From: WLJO01 sp945889085
Lineage (GTDB): Bacteria; Actinomycetota; Acidimicrobiia; Acidimicrobiales; Ilumatobacteraceae
DNA: 64,000 nucleotides
Direction: 5' to 3'
NCBI GenBank assembly: GCA_945889085.1
Contig: CAMDBM010000008.1
Coordinates: 1 to 64,000 of the forward strand
Every line of letters starts with the position of its first letter. The first letter of the stretch is position 1. The translations under genes and the position numbers were made by a program. Below, piece by piece: positions 23,878-31,709 of this stretch. The notes below the pieces were generated by a model that was not told the origin of the DNA, made no database searches, and was given only the letters and a program-made list of their open reading frames with translations.

Positions 23878-23913
23878 CGACCGATGTGCCGACCGATGCG
23901 CCGACCCATGTGC
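23878..23913. repeat. Three tandem 12-bp units in the SGNH/GT11 intergenic region
   Basis: CGACCGATGTGC, CGACCGATGCGC and CGACCCATGTGC, one base different in each of the last two. They sit between the divergent SGNH and GT11 genes, a position suited to repeated protein-binding sites. Confidence 0.8.
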
Positions 23914-24001
23914 CGGCGGTCGCGAATCGGCGCGTTCTACCGGGACTCCCTCGCGTAGTCTGGGGTCGCGAGCAAGTCGTCGGACGCGGGAATGGGTGTC
24001 G

Positions 24002-24919
24002 ATGGTCAGCAGGGGAAACGACGTGCTTGTCCATCTCATGGGCGGTCTGGGCAACCAGTTGTTCCAGTACACGGCAGGTCTCCAGGTGGCGAGCGAGTCC
24101 GGAGGCCGCCTGTACATCGACCCCTCGGCGCCGGAGGGGGTGTCCCTCACCGACGTGCTCGCGCCGGAAACGATTTCCTTCGCGTCAACCCGCGTTCGCC
24201 GCTCGTTCGGGCTGTCGACCGGGTCGGATCCTGCCCCCGTGCGGGTCGCCCTCCGGCTCCAGCGTGAGTGGGCCACCCGAACCGGTCGCCTCACCATCAT
24301 GCGAGAGCGAGCCGGAATGGAGTTCCATCACACCGGCCCGTCGAGCGGGAAATCTCTGCTCATCGGCTGGTTCATGCATCCCTCTTGGTACGCGAACACC
24401 ATGGGCACCGTGGGTGCGCAACTGCTCGATCGCCTGCGGGAACACCCCGCCTACCTGCTTGCGTCGACCGGCAACGCAACCGTGATCTCGTTCCGCCGTG
24501 GCGACTTCGTCCGGTGGGGCATGGACCTCTCTGCGGGGTATTACGAGAATGCCCTCGACCGACTCGGCAATACCGGCGCGCCGTGTTTCGTGGTGGGGGA
24601 CGATTCGTTGTTCCTCGACTTCGCCCGTGATTGGCTCGTCGGCCGGGGCATCGCGGCGCAGCGGGTGCCGACGTTCGAGGGTTCGCCGGGGATCACCGAT
24701 CTCGCGGTGCTCGCCGGTGCAGGCTCGGTCATCATGTCGAACTCGTCGTTCTGCTGGTGGGGCGTCACGGCCGGCGACAGCGAGGCCCGACCTGACCGGA
24801 CGGTGTTTGTTCCCACACCGTGGAACCGCAAGAACAAGCACAAGGGCGGTCTGACGTCTGCGCCCAAGCCCGTGGCCTGGATACCCGTACCGTCAACCTT
24901 CGGCCGCGGGCCCGAATGA
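24002..24919 (+). CDS. GT11-family alpha-1,2-fucosyltransferase-like glycosyltransferase
   Basis: 305 residues. N-terminal GGLGNQLFQYT (residues 14-24) is the GT11 signature, followed by VISFRRGDFV (about 160-169) and SNSSFCWWG (about 246-254), in the expected order. GT11 enzymes transfer fucose from GDP-fucose to galactose; the acceptor here is unknown. It supports a decorated surface glycan along with the sulfotransferase and deacetylase genes. ATG 24002. Confidence 0.9.
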   Translation: MVSRGNDVLVHLMGGLGNQLFQYTAGLQVASESGGRLYIDPSAPEGVSLTDVLAPETISFASTRVRRSFGLSTGSDPAPVRVALRLQREWATRTGRLTIMRERAGMEFHHTGPSSGKSLLIGWFMHPSWYANTMGTVGAQLLDRLREHPAYLLASTGNATVISFRRGDFVRWGMDLSAGYYENALDRLGNTGAPCFVVGDDSLFLDFARDWLVGRGIAAQRVPTFEGSPGITDLAVLAGAGSVIMSNSSFCWWGVTAGDSEARPDRTVFVPTPWNRKNKHKGGLTSAPKPVAWIPVPSTFGRGPE

Positions 24920-24931
24920 CGATCGGTTCAG

Positions 24932-25004
24932 TGCCCTCGGCAGGATTCGAACCTGCGGCCTACTGCGCCGGAGGCAGTTGCTCTATCCCCTGAGCTACGA
25001 AGGC
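24932..25004 (-). tRNA. tRNA-Arg, anticodon CCG (reads CGG)
   Basis: 73 nt. Acceptor GCCTTCG/CGAGGGC, D stem GCTC/GAGC, anticodon stem ACTGC/GCAGT with loop CTCCGGC, T arm GCAGG-TTCGAAT-CCTGC, discriminator A. It is divergent from argS, 73 bp away. Confidence 0.95.
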
Positions 25005-25077
25005 GGGCGGAGCAATGATACCGCGGCCGGGGGAATGACAGCCGGGCGGAGGGGGTCTGACGGTTACCCTTTCCCCA

Positions 25078-26808
25078 ATGGCCGATCCGCTGCATACCGT
25101 TTCCGCGCTCCTCGAGCCGGTATTCCGCGCCGTGACCGGGGTCGATACCGATCCGGTGGTGCGCGCGAGCGACCGGGCTGATGCGCAGGTAAACGGTGCG
25201 CTTGCTGCGGCCAAGCAGGTTGGCCGCAACCCCCGCGAGGTGGCGGCGGAGATCGTTGCCGCGGCAGCAGACCCGCTCCGCGGGGTGGCCACCATGGAGA
25301 TCGCCGGTCCGGGCTTCATCAACCTCACCTTCTCCGATGCGTTCGTCGCTGGCGAACTTGCGAGCGCTGCACGCGATCCCCACCTCGGTGTGCGGCCGAC
25401 CCCCGTGGCGGAGCGCATCATTGTCGACTACTCGGCCCCGAATGTCGCGAAGGAGATGCACGTCGGGCACCTGCGCACCACGATCATCGGTGACGCGCTC
25501 GTCCGCATGCTGGAGTTCGTCGGCCACGAGGTGATCCGCGAGAACCACATCGGCGACTGGGGAACCCCGTTCGGCATGCTCATTGAGCACCTACTGGACC
25601 TCGGTGAGGCCGAAGCGGCTAACGAGCTCTCCGTCGGCGACCTCGACGGCTTCTATCGCCAGGCGCGCGTCAAGTTCGACAGCGACGACGATTTCAAGCA
25701 GCGCAGCCGGCTGCGTGTCGTCGCCCTCCAGTCCGGTGACGTCGAGACCCTCCGCCTCTGGCAGGAGCTGGTGGACGCGAGCGCCGCCTACTTCAACATC
25801 GTCTACCGCAAGCTCGGTGTGCTGCTCACGAGCGCGGACCTCGCGGGCGAGTCGAGCTACCACGGCCTGCTCGACGAGGTGATCCAGCGACTCGACCGCG
25901 CCGGGTTGCTGCAGCAGTCCGACGGGGCCGACGTGGTGTTCGCGCCCGGCTTCGTCAACCGCGAGAGCGAGCCCCTGCCGCTCATTGTCCGCAAGGGCAA
26001 CGGTGGGTTCAACTACGCCACGAGCGACCTTGCCTGTGTGATCGACCGCGTCGAGCGCCTCCGAGCCACGCTCATGCTCTACGTGGTCGGCGCCCCGCAG
26101 GCCCAGCACTTCGAGATGGTCTGGAAGGTGTGCGAGATGGCTGGCTGGCTCCCTCCGCCCGCCCGGTGTGTCCACGTGCAGTTCGGGTCGGTGCTCGGCT
26201 CGGATCGCAAGATGTTCAAGACCCGGGGCGGCGACACCGTCAAACTCGTCGAGTTGATCGACGAGGCGGTGGAGCGCGGGATCGCCCAGGTGCGTGAGCG
26301 CAGTCCCGAACTGTCGCCAGCGGAACAGGATTCCGTCGGCAGGATGATTGGGATCGGCGCCGTCAAGTACGCGGACCTGTCGACCGACCGGATCAAGGAC
26401 TACGTCTTCGACTGGGACCGGATGCTGTCCTTCGACGGGAACACTGCCCCGTACCTGCAGTACGCCCACGCAAGGATCCGCTCGATCTTCCGTCGCGTGG
26501 GTGTCGATGGTCAGGCGCACCTCGGGGAGGTCATCCTCGGCGATCCCAAGGAGCGCGCACTCGCGCTGCGCCTGCTCGGGTTCGACCAAGCAGTGAACGA
26601 GTCGCTGGAGCGCTTCGTCCCGCACCGCCTCTGCACGTACCTGTTCGACCTCGCACAGGACTTCACGGGCTTCTACGAGGCCTGCCCCGTGCTGCGCGCC
26701 GAGGACGAGCGTGTGCGCCAGAGCCGGCTCGCGCTCTGTGACCTCACAGCGCGGGTACTCGATCGCGGGCTCGGGCTCCTTGGTATCGACGTTCCCGACC
26801 GGATGTAG
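25078..26808 (+). CDS. argS: Arginyl-tRNA synthetase
   Basis: 576 residues, class I synthetase. HVGH is the HIGH motif (SAPNVAKEMHVGHLRTT, about residue 129), after an N-terminal additional domain (AGPGFINLTFSD). GDWGTPFGMLI and the FKTRGG region (KMSK loop replaced, usual for ArgS) are present; C-terminal DALR anticodon-binding domain includes HRLCTYLFDLAQDFTGFYEACPVL. First gene of the argS-lysA-hom-thrC-rho cluster. Confidence 0.98.
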   Translation: MADPLHTVSALLEPVFRAVTGVDTDPVVRASDRADAQVNGALAAAKQVGRNPREVAAEIVAAAADPLRGVATMEIAGPGFINLTFSDAFVAGELASAARDPHLGVRPTPVAERIIVDYSAPNVAKEMHVGHLRTTIIGDALVRMLEFVGHEVIRENHIGDWGTPFGMLIEHLLDLGEAEAANELSVGDLDGFYRQARVKFDSDDDFKQRSRLRVVALQSGDVETLRLWQELVDASAAYFNIVYRKLGVLLTSADLAGESSYHGLLDEVIQRLDRAGLLQQSDGADVVFAPGFVNRESEPLPLIVRKGNGGFNYATSDLACVIDRVERLRATLMLYVVGAPQAQHFEMVWKVCEMAGWLPPPARCVHVQFGSVLGSDRKMFKTRGGDTVKLVELIDEAVERGIAQVRERSPELSPAEQDSVGRMIGIGAVKYADLSTDRIKDYVFDWDRMLSFDGNTAPYLQYAHARIRSIFRRVGVDGQAHLGEVILGDPKERALALRLLGFDQAVNESLERFVPHRLCTYLFDLAQDFTGFYEACPVLRAEDERVRQSRLALCDLTARVLDRGLGLLGIDVPDRM

Positions 26809-26814
26809 GCCCCG

Positions 26815-28089
26815 ATGAGCAAGCTTCCCCCCCATCTCCTTCCCGACACCGCCACGGAACTCGCCGACGGTTCGGTCGCCATCGGAGGTGTGCCGCTGCT
26901 CGAACTCGCCTCCCGCTACGGCACCCCTGTGTTCGTGTACGACGAACAGCATCTGCGCAACCGCTGTCGCGAGGCAGTGGACTCCTTCGGCGCGAACCGC
27001 GTCGTGTACGCAACCAAGGCGTTCCTCTGCAGGGCGATGGCGCGGCTCGTGCACGAGGAGGGGCTCATGCTGGACGTCGCCACCTCGGGGGAGCTATTCG
27101 TCGCGCTGTCGGCGGGTGTGCCGGCGGACCGCTGCGTACTCCACGGGAACAACAAGTCGCTCGAGGAACTGCGCTACGCGATCACTGCGGGCGTTCACCA
27201 CATCAACGTGGACAGCTTCGACGAACTCGATCGGCTCGAGGCGCTCTCCGCCGAGGGCCTCCCAACCCCGAACGTGGCGCTGCGCATCACGCCCGGTGTC
27301 GAGGCACACACGCACGAGTTCATCGCCACCGGTCAGGACGACTCCAAGTTCGGCTTCAACCTCGGCAACGGGGACGCACTCCGTGCCGTGTCCCGGGCGC
27401 AACGGTCTGCTGCCGTCGAGCTGATCGGTCTCCACTGCCACATCGGGTCGAACGTGTTCGCTGCCTCGTCGTTCGCCCGGGCGGCCGAGGTGATGGCGGG
27501 CTTTGCCGCGCCGCTCGATCTTCCCGAGCTCACACTCGGGGGTGGTCTCGGCGTGGCCTATGTCGCTGGTGAGGAGGCGCCGCCGATCGCGGAGTGGGCA
27601 CGGGTGCTGCTCGATGCCTGTCGCTCGCTCGGGGTGCGCAGTGCGGTGAACGTGGAGCCTGGTCGCTCGATCGTCGCGGGCGCGGCCGTCACGCTGTACA
27701 CGGTTGGCACTGTGAAGGACATCCCAGGGGTGCGCACCTACGTGGCGGTGGACGGCGGCATGAGCGACAACCCGAGGCCGATCCTCTACGGCAGTGGCTA
27801 CGAGGCCTTCCTGCCACGGGCACTGCAGGCCGAGCGGAACCGTCGCGTGCGGCTGGTGGGCAAGCACTGCGAGAGCGGTGACATCCTCATCAACGACGCC
27901 CAGGTCCCCGAGGACCTCCATGTCGGCGATGTGCTCGCGACGCCGGTCACCGGGGCGTACGGCTACTCGATGTCGTCGAACTACAACATGGTCACGAGGC
28001 CGCCGGTCGTCTTCGTGCGCAACGGCGAGAGCAGGCTGGTGGTCCGTCGCCAGGTGCTCGAGGACCTCGTAGCGCTCGACGTCGACTGA
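26815..28089 (+). CDS. lysA: Diaminopimelate decarboxylase
   Basis: 424 residues, PLP-dependent. YATKAF holds the PLP lysine, GLHCHIGSN, GGGLGVAY and CESGDI are family blocks. Converts meso-diaminopimelate to lysine. Starts 6 nt after argS stop, so the two are co-transcribed. Confidence 0.97.
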   Translation: MSKLPPHLLPDTATELADGSVAIGGVPLLELASRYGTPVFVYDEQHLRNRCREAVDSFGANRVVYATKAFLCRAMARLVHEEGLMLDVATSGELFVALSAGVPADRCVLHGNNKSLEELRYAITAGVHHINVDSFDELDRLEALSAEGLPTPNVALRITPGVEAHTHEFIATGQDDSKFGFNLGNGDALRAVSRAQRSAAVELIGLHCHIGSNVFAASSFARAAEVMAGFAAPLDLPELTLGGGLGVAYVAGEEAPPIAEWARVLLDACRSLGVRSAVNVEPGRSIVAGAAVTLYTVGTVKDIPGVRTYVAVDGGMSDNPRPILYGSGYEAFLPRALQAERNRRVRLVGKHCESGDILINDAQVPEDLHVGDVLATPVTGAYGYSMSSNYNMVTRPPVVFVRNGESRLVVRRQVLEDLVALDVD

Positions 28090-28154
28090 GTCACAGGACC
28101 CAAAGAGCCGGCATTCGCTTTCCGATCCGCTTCGGTCATGCACCCAGTAGGGGC

Positions 28155-28757
28155 ATGCAGCACTCCTCACTCACCGATCTCGCCCTCCGACACGGGTCGC
28201 TCGTCCGCGACAGCGTGGTCCCGTCCCGCATGAGCCTCGCCGCCTGGTACCGCGCGCACTCGTCGGGAAGACTCGTGCGCCTGCACCCGGGGGTTGCGCG
28301 CCTCGCCGGCACGCAACCCACGCCGATGATGCGGGTCGAGGCTGCGATCGCCGCATCAATGCCGGGATCGATTGCCGGTGGGCTGACGGCGGCGTGGCTG
28401 TGGGGATCGCCCTCGGCGGTCGGGCCCGTTGTCGAACTGCTCGCTCCGCCGTACCGGCATCCCGGGCGGCTCGATGGGGTGGAGTTCCACCGGCCGACGG
28501 CGGTCCCGTACCCGCGGTCCTGCACCGTCAGCGGGTTGCGCACGTGTGACCCGCTGCGCTCGGTGCTCGACGTGGCGGCGTGGAACCCCACGCGGCTCGA
28601 CGCCGTGCTGGCAGAGTTGGTGGGGGCCGGATGCTTCGGCATCGACGCCGTGCACGACATGCTCGGGAGGGAACGGCGACAGGGCCGCCCTGGGGTCACT
28701 GCTCTCGCCGGGGCACTGTCGCGGTGGTCCGGCGACCGCCTGCCCGCCCTGGTCTGA
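28155..28757 (+). CDS. AbiEi/DUF559-like protein, probably truncated
   Basis: 200 residues. HPGVARLAGTQPTPMMRVEAAIAA, GSIAGGLTAAWLWGSP, and LRTCDPLRSVLDVAAWNPTRLDAVLAELV resemble the N-terminal part of actinobacterial AbiEi/DUF559-like proteins, whose C-terminal nuclease-like domain is not present (it ends after WSGDRLPALV). It interrupts the lysA-hom order and may be an inserted orphan. Function not assigned. Confidence 0.6.
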   Translation: MQHSSLTDLALRHGSLVRDSVVPSRMSLAAWYRAHSSGRLVRLHPGVARLAGTQPTPMMRVEAAIAASMPGSIAGGLTAAWLWGSPSAVGPVVELLAPPYRHPGRLDGVEFHRPTAVPYPRSCTVSGLRTCDPLRSVLDVAAWNPTRLDAVLAELVGAGCFGIDAVHDMLGRERRQGRPGVTALAGALSRWSGDRLPALV

Positions 28758-28805
28758 CCGAAAGTCCGGTGAGGTCAAGGGGTGAGCAGTTAGCCTCCCA
28801 TCACT

Positions 28806-30098
28806 GTGAGCAACGGCAAGCGCGTCCGAATCGGGGTCCTGGGGTGCGGCAACGTCGGTGCGGCATTTCTCGAACTGGTCGGCCGTCAGGCTGACACCAT
28901 CGAGATGCGCACGGGCGTGCGTCTCGAGGTCACGAGGGTGGCGGTGCGGAACCTCTCGGGGGACCGCACGGTGCATCTCCCCGACGGAGTGCTCACACGG
29001 GACGCACACGCGCTCGTGGCGGACCCGAATATCGACCTTGTCGTCGAGGTCATCGGAGGCATCGAGCCGGCGCGGGAACTCATCACCACGGCGCTCGACG
29101 CAGGCAAGCCGGTGGTCACTGCGAACAAGGAACTGCTTGCGAACGTCGGAGCAGAACTGTTTGCGAAAGCGGACGCGAATGGCGTGGACCTCCTGTTCGA
29201 GGCAGCGGTTGCCGGTGGCATCCCGTTCATCCGGCCCCTGCGCGAGAGCCTGCGCGGCGAGCCGATCGTGCGGGTGCTTGGCATCGTCAACGGAACCACG
29301 AACTTCATCCTCACGAGGATGACCGAGGACGGCCAAGAGTACGGCGCCGCCCTCGCGGAGGCGCAGCGACTCGGCTACGCAGAACGGGACCCAACGGCTG
29401 ACGTAGACGGGTTCGATGCGGGAGCGAAGGCCGCCATCATCGCGAGTATCGCCTTCGGCGTGCGCGTGGTGGCCGGCGACGTGTATCACGAAGGCATCCG
29501 CAACATCTCGGCTTCCGACATCAAGATGGCGCGGCGCCTCGGGTACGTGATCAAACTACTCGCGATTGCCGAGGTCGAGCCGAGTGACGGGTCGGTTAGC
29601 GTACGGGTCCACCCGGCCATGGTGCCGGTGCACCACCCGCTTGCCAGTGTGCGGGACTCGTACAACGCAGTGTTCGTCGAGGGCGATTCGGTCGGTTCGC
29701 TGATGTTCTACGGGCGCGGTGCGGGCGGGTACCCGACCGCCAGCTCGGTGCTCGGCGACGTCATCGACGCGGCGGTCAACCTCAAGATGGGAACGCACGG
29801 AACGATCGGCACGCTCGGGAAGGCGCAGATTCGCCCGATCGACGAGACGAGCGCCGAGTACCTCGTGAGCATGGAGGTCACCGACCGCCCGGGCGTGCTG
29901 CATGCGGTAACCGGCGTGTTCGCAAGGAACAACGTGAGCATCCGCGCCGCCGAGCAGGAGGGCATCGGCGACGACGCCCGGCTGGTGTTCATCACCCACG
30001 TGGCAAAAGAGGCGTCGGTGCGGTCCACGCTGCGCGAACTGAAGGAACTCGATTCGGTGCGCAAGGTCGGCGGCCTGCTGCGCGTCATCGGTGCATAA
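28806..30098 (+). CDS. hom: Homoserine dehydrogenase
   Basis: 430 residues. NAD(P) site GVLGCGNVGAAFLELV, catalytic block with GTTNFILTRM and ERDPTADVDGFDAGAK, and a C-terminal ACT domain (TDRPGVLHAVTGVFARNNVSI) for feedback by threonine. GTG start. 9 nt before thrC, so one operon. Confidence 0.97.
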   Translation: MSNGKRVRIGVLGCGNVGAAFLELVGRQADTIEMRTGVRLEVTRVAVRNLSGDRTVHLPDGVLTRDAHALVADPNIDLVVEVIGGIEPARELITTALDAGKPVVTANKELLANVGAELFAKADANGVDLLFEAAVAGGIPFIRPLRESLRGEPIVRVLGIVNGTTNFILTRMTEDGQEYGAALAEAQRLGYAERDPTADVDGFDAGAKAAIIASIAFGVRVVAGDVYHEGIRNISASDIKMARRLGYVIKLLAIAEVEPSDGSVSVRVHPAMVPVHHPLASVRDSYNAVFVEGDSVGSLMFYGRGAGGYPTASSVLGDVIDAAVNLKMGTHGTIGTLGKAQIRPIDETSAEYLVSMEVTDRPGVLHAVTGVFARNNVSIRAAEQEGIGDDARLVFITHVAKEASVRSTLRELKELDSVRKVGGLLRVIGA

Positions 30099-30107
30099 GG
30101 ACTGTTG

Positions 30108-31481
30108 ATGCGTTACGTCTCCACCCGCGGCCGCGCACCCGAACTCGGTTTCGCCGACGTCCTGCTCGCCGGTCTCGCCCCGGACGGCGGCTTGTACGTG
30201 CCGGTCGACTGGCCCAGCCTCCCGGAGCACCTACCGTCCGGGTCGTACCAGGAACTTGCGACGGTGGTCATGGCCCCGTTCATCGGCGATGACATCCCGG
30301 CAGATGTCTTCGCTCGACTCGTCGACGAGGCGTACGCGTCGTTCCGGCACGAGGCCGTCACCCCGTTGCGCCAGTTGGCTGCCGACGACTGGCTGCTCGA
30401 TCTTTCCCAGGGCCCGACCCTTGCGTTCAAAGATGTCGCTCTGCAGTTGGTGGGCAGGATGTTCGACTACGTCCTCGGGGTGCGCAACGAGCGCGTGATG
30501 ATTGTCGGCGCCACGTCGGGCGACACGGGCAGTGCCGCGATCGACGGCGTGAGGTCCTGCTCCAACGTCGACATCGTGATCCTCTACCCGCACGGGCGGA
30601 CCAGCGATATCCAACGGAAGCAGATGACGACCGTTGACTCCCCGAACGTCCACGCAGTGGCCGTCGAGGGAACGTTCGACGACTGTCAGGACCTCGTGAA
30701 GGCGATGTTCAACGACGCACCGTTCCGTGATCGGATGCGCCTGTCGGCAGTCAACTCCATCAACTGGGCACGCGTCATGGCCCAAACCGTCTATTACGTG
30801 TACGCCACGCAGCAACTCGGATGGCGGCCAACGTCGTTCAGCGTGCCGACGGGAAACTTCGGCAACGTGCTGGCAGGCTGGATCGCGCGGCGCATGGGTG
30901 CGCCGATCCATTCGCTCGTGGTGGGCTCGAACCAGAACGACATCCTCACACGGTTCTTCGAGACCCGTTCGATGGTCGCCGACACCGTGGTGCCGACGCT
31001 GAGCCCCAGCATGGACATTCAGGTCTCGTCGAACTTTGAGCGCCTGCTGTTCGAGATGAACGATCGCGACGGGGGAGTGACAGCGGAGCAACTGCAGCGG
31101 TTCAGGTCGATGGGTCGACTGGACGTCGAGACCGACCAGTTCGAGCGATGGATCGCACCGGTGTTCCGGGCCGCTCGTTTCGACGACAGCGAGACACTGC
31201 GCATCATCGGTGAGGTTCGATCGGCAACGGGGGAGATCATCGATCCGCACACTGCCGTCGGCATCGGTGCCGCGCGACGCCACCGCTCGCCGGGTATCCC
31301 GATGGTCACCACCCTGACGGCCCACGCGGCAAAGTTCCCCGACGCGGTCGAGCAGGCCACCGGCAGCCGCCCCGTCCTGCCCCCGCACCTCGCTGACCTG
31401 CTCGAACGGCCGGAACGCACCCAGACCCTCCCCAACGATCTCGGCGCAGTGCAGCGATTCGTGGAGTCCGTTGCGCGCTGA
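30108..31481 (+). CDS. thrC: Threonine synthase
   Basis: 457 residues, the longer form. N-terminal RGRAPELGFADVLLAGLAPDGGLYVP, PLP lysine in GPTLAFKDVALQ, and GATSGDTGSAA, VPTGNFGNVLAGW. ATG 30108 is preferred because AAGG lies 7 nt upstream; TTG 30105 is the alternative. Converts phosphohomoserine to threonine. The kinase gene thrB, usually next in this cluster, is absent. Confidence 0.97.
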   Translation: MRYVSTRGRAPELGFADVLLAGLAPDGGLYVPVDWPSLPEHLPSGSYQELATVVMAPFIGDDIPADVFARLVDEAYASFRHEAVTPLRQLAADDWLLDLSQGPTLAFKDVALQLVGRMFDYVLGVRNERVMIVGATSGDTGSAAIDGVRSCSNVDIVILYPHGRTSDIQRKQMTTVDSPNVHAVAVEGTFDDCQDLVKAMFNDAPFRDRMRLSAVNSINWARVMAQTVYYVYATQQLGWRPTSFSVPTGNFGNVLAGWIARRMGAPIHSLVVGSNQNDILTRFFETRSMVADTVVPTLSPSMDIQVSSNFERLLFEMNDRDGGVTAEQLQRFRSMGRLDVETDQFERWIAPVFRAARFDDSETLRIIGEVRSATGEIIDPHTAVGIGAARRHRSPGIPMVTTLTAHAAKFPDAVEQATGSRPVLPPHLADLLERPERTQTLPNDLGAVQRFVESVAR

Positions 31482-31494
31482 ACGGTCGGCAACG

Positions 31495-31523
31495 TTGCAC
31501 GCCTGTCATTCGCTCGCTAGGGT
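31495..31523 (+). promoter_or_regulatory. Putative sigma70-type promoter for rho
   Basis: TTGCAC (31495-31500), 17 nt, TAGGGT (31518-31523), giving a 5' leader near 180 nt. Spacing is ideal and TAnnnT is common in actinobacteria. Confidence 0.55.
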
Positions 31524-31673
31524 TAGCGCTGCCTGGGATTCCAGGTCCTTCCCAGTGGAAACGCCGCCTCACAGGCTTGCGTCCATGGGGATCCAATCTC
31601 ACCGGTGGTGGGGCTCCGCTTAGTCAGTGCAGCCGTCTCGGACACGTGTCCATCCCCCGGTGACCGAACCACC

Positions 31674-31694
31674 CGATCGGCACCGTGCCGATCG
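31674..31694 (+). promoter_or_regulatory. Palindrome overlapping rho leader end, before the ribosome site
   Basis: CGATCGGCAC-C-GTGCCGATCG, 10-bp arms round one central base, ending a few nt before GAGAGGGG and the GTG start of rho. Possible hairpin or protein site in the leader; rho genes are often autoregulated. Confidence 0.55.
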
Positions 31695-31709
31695 TGAGAG
31701 GGGTATCGA

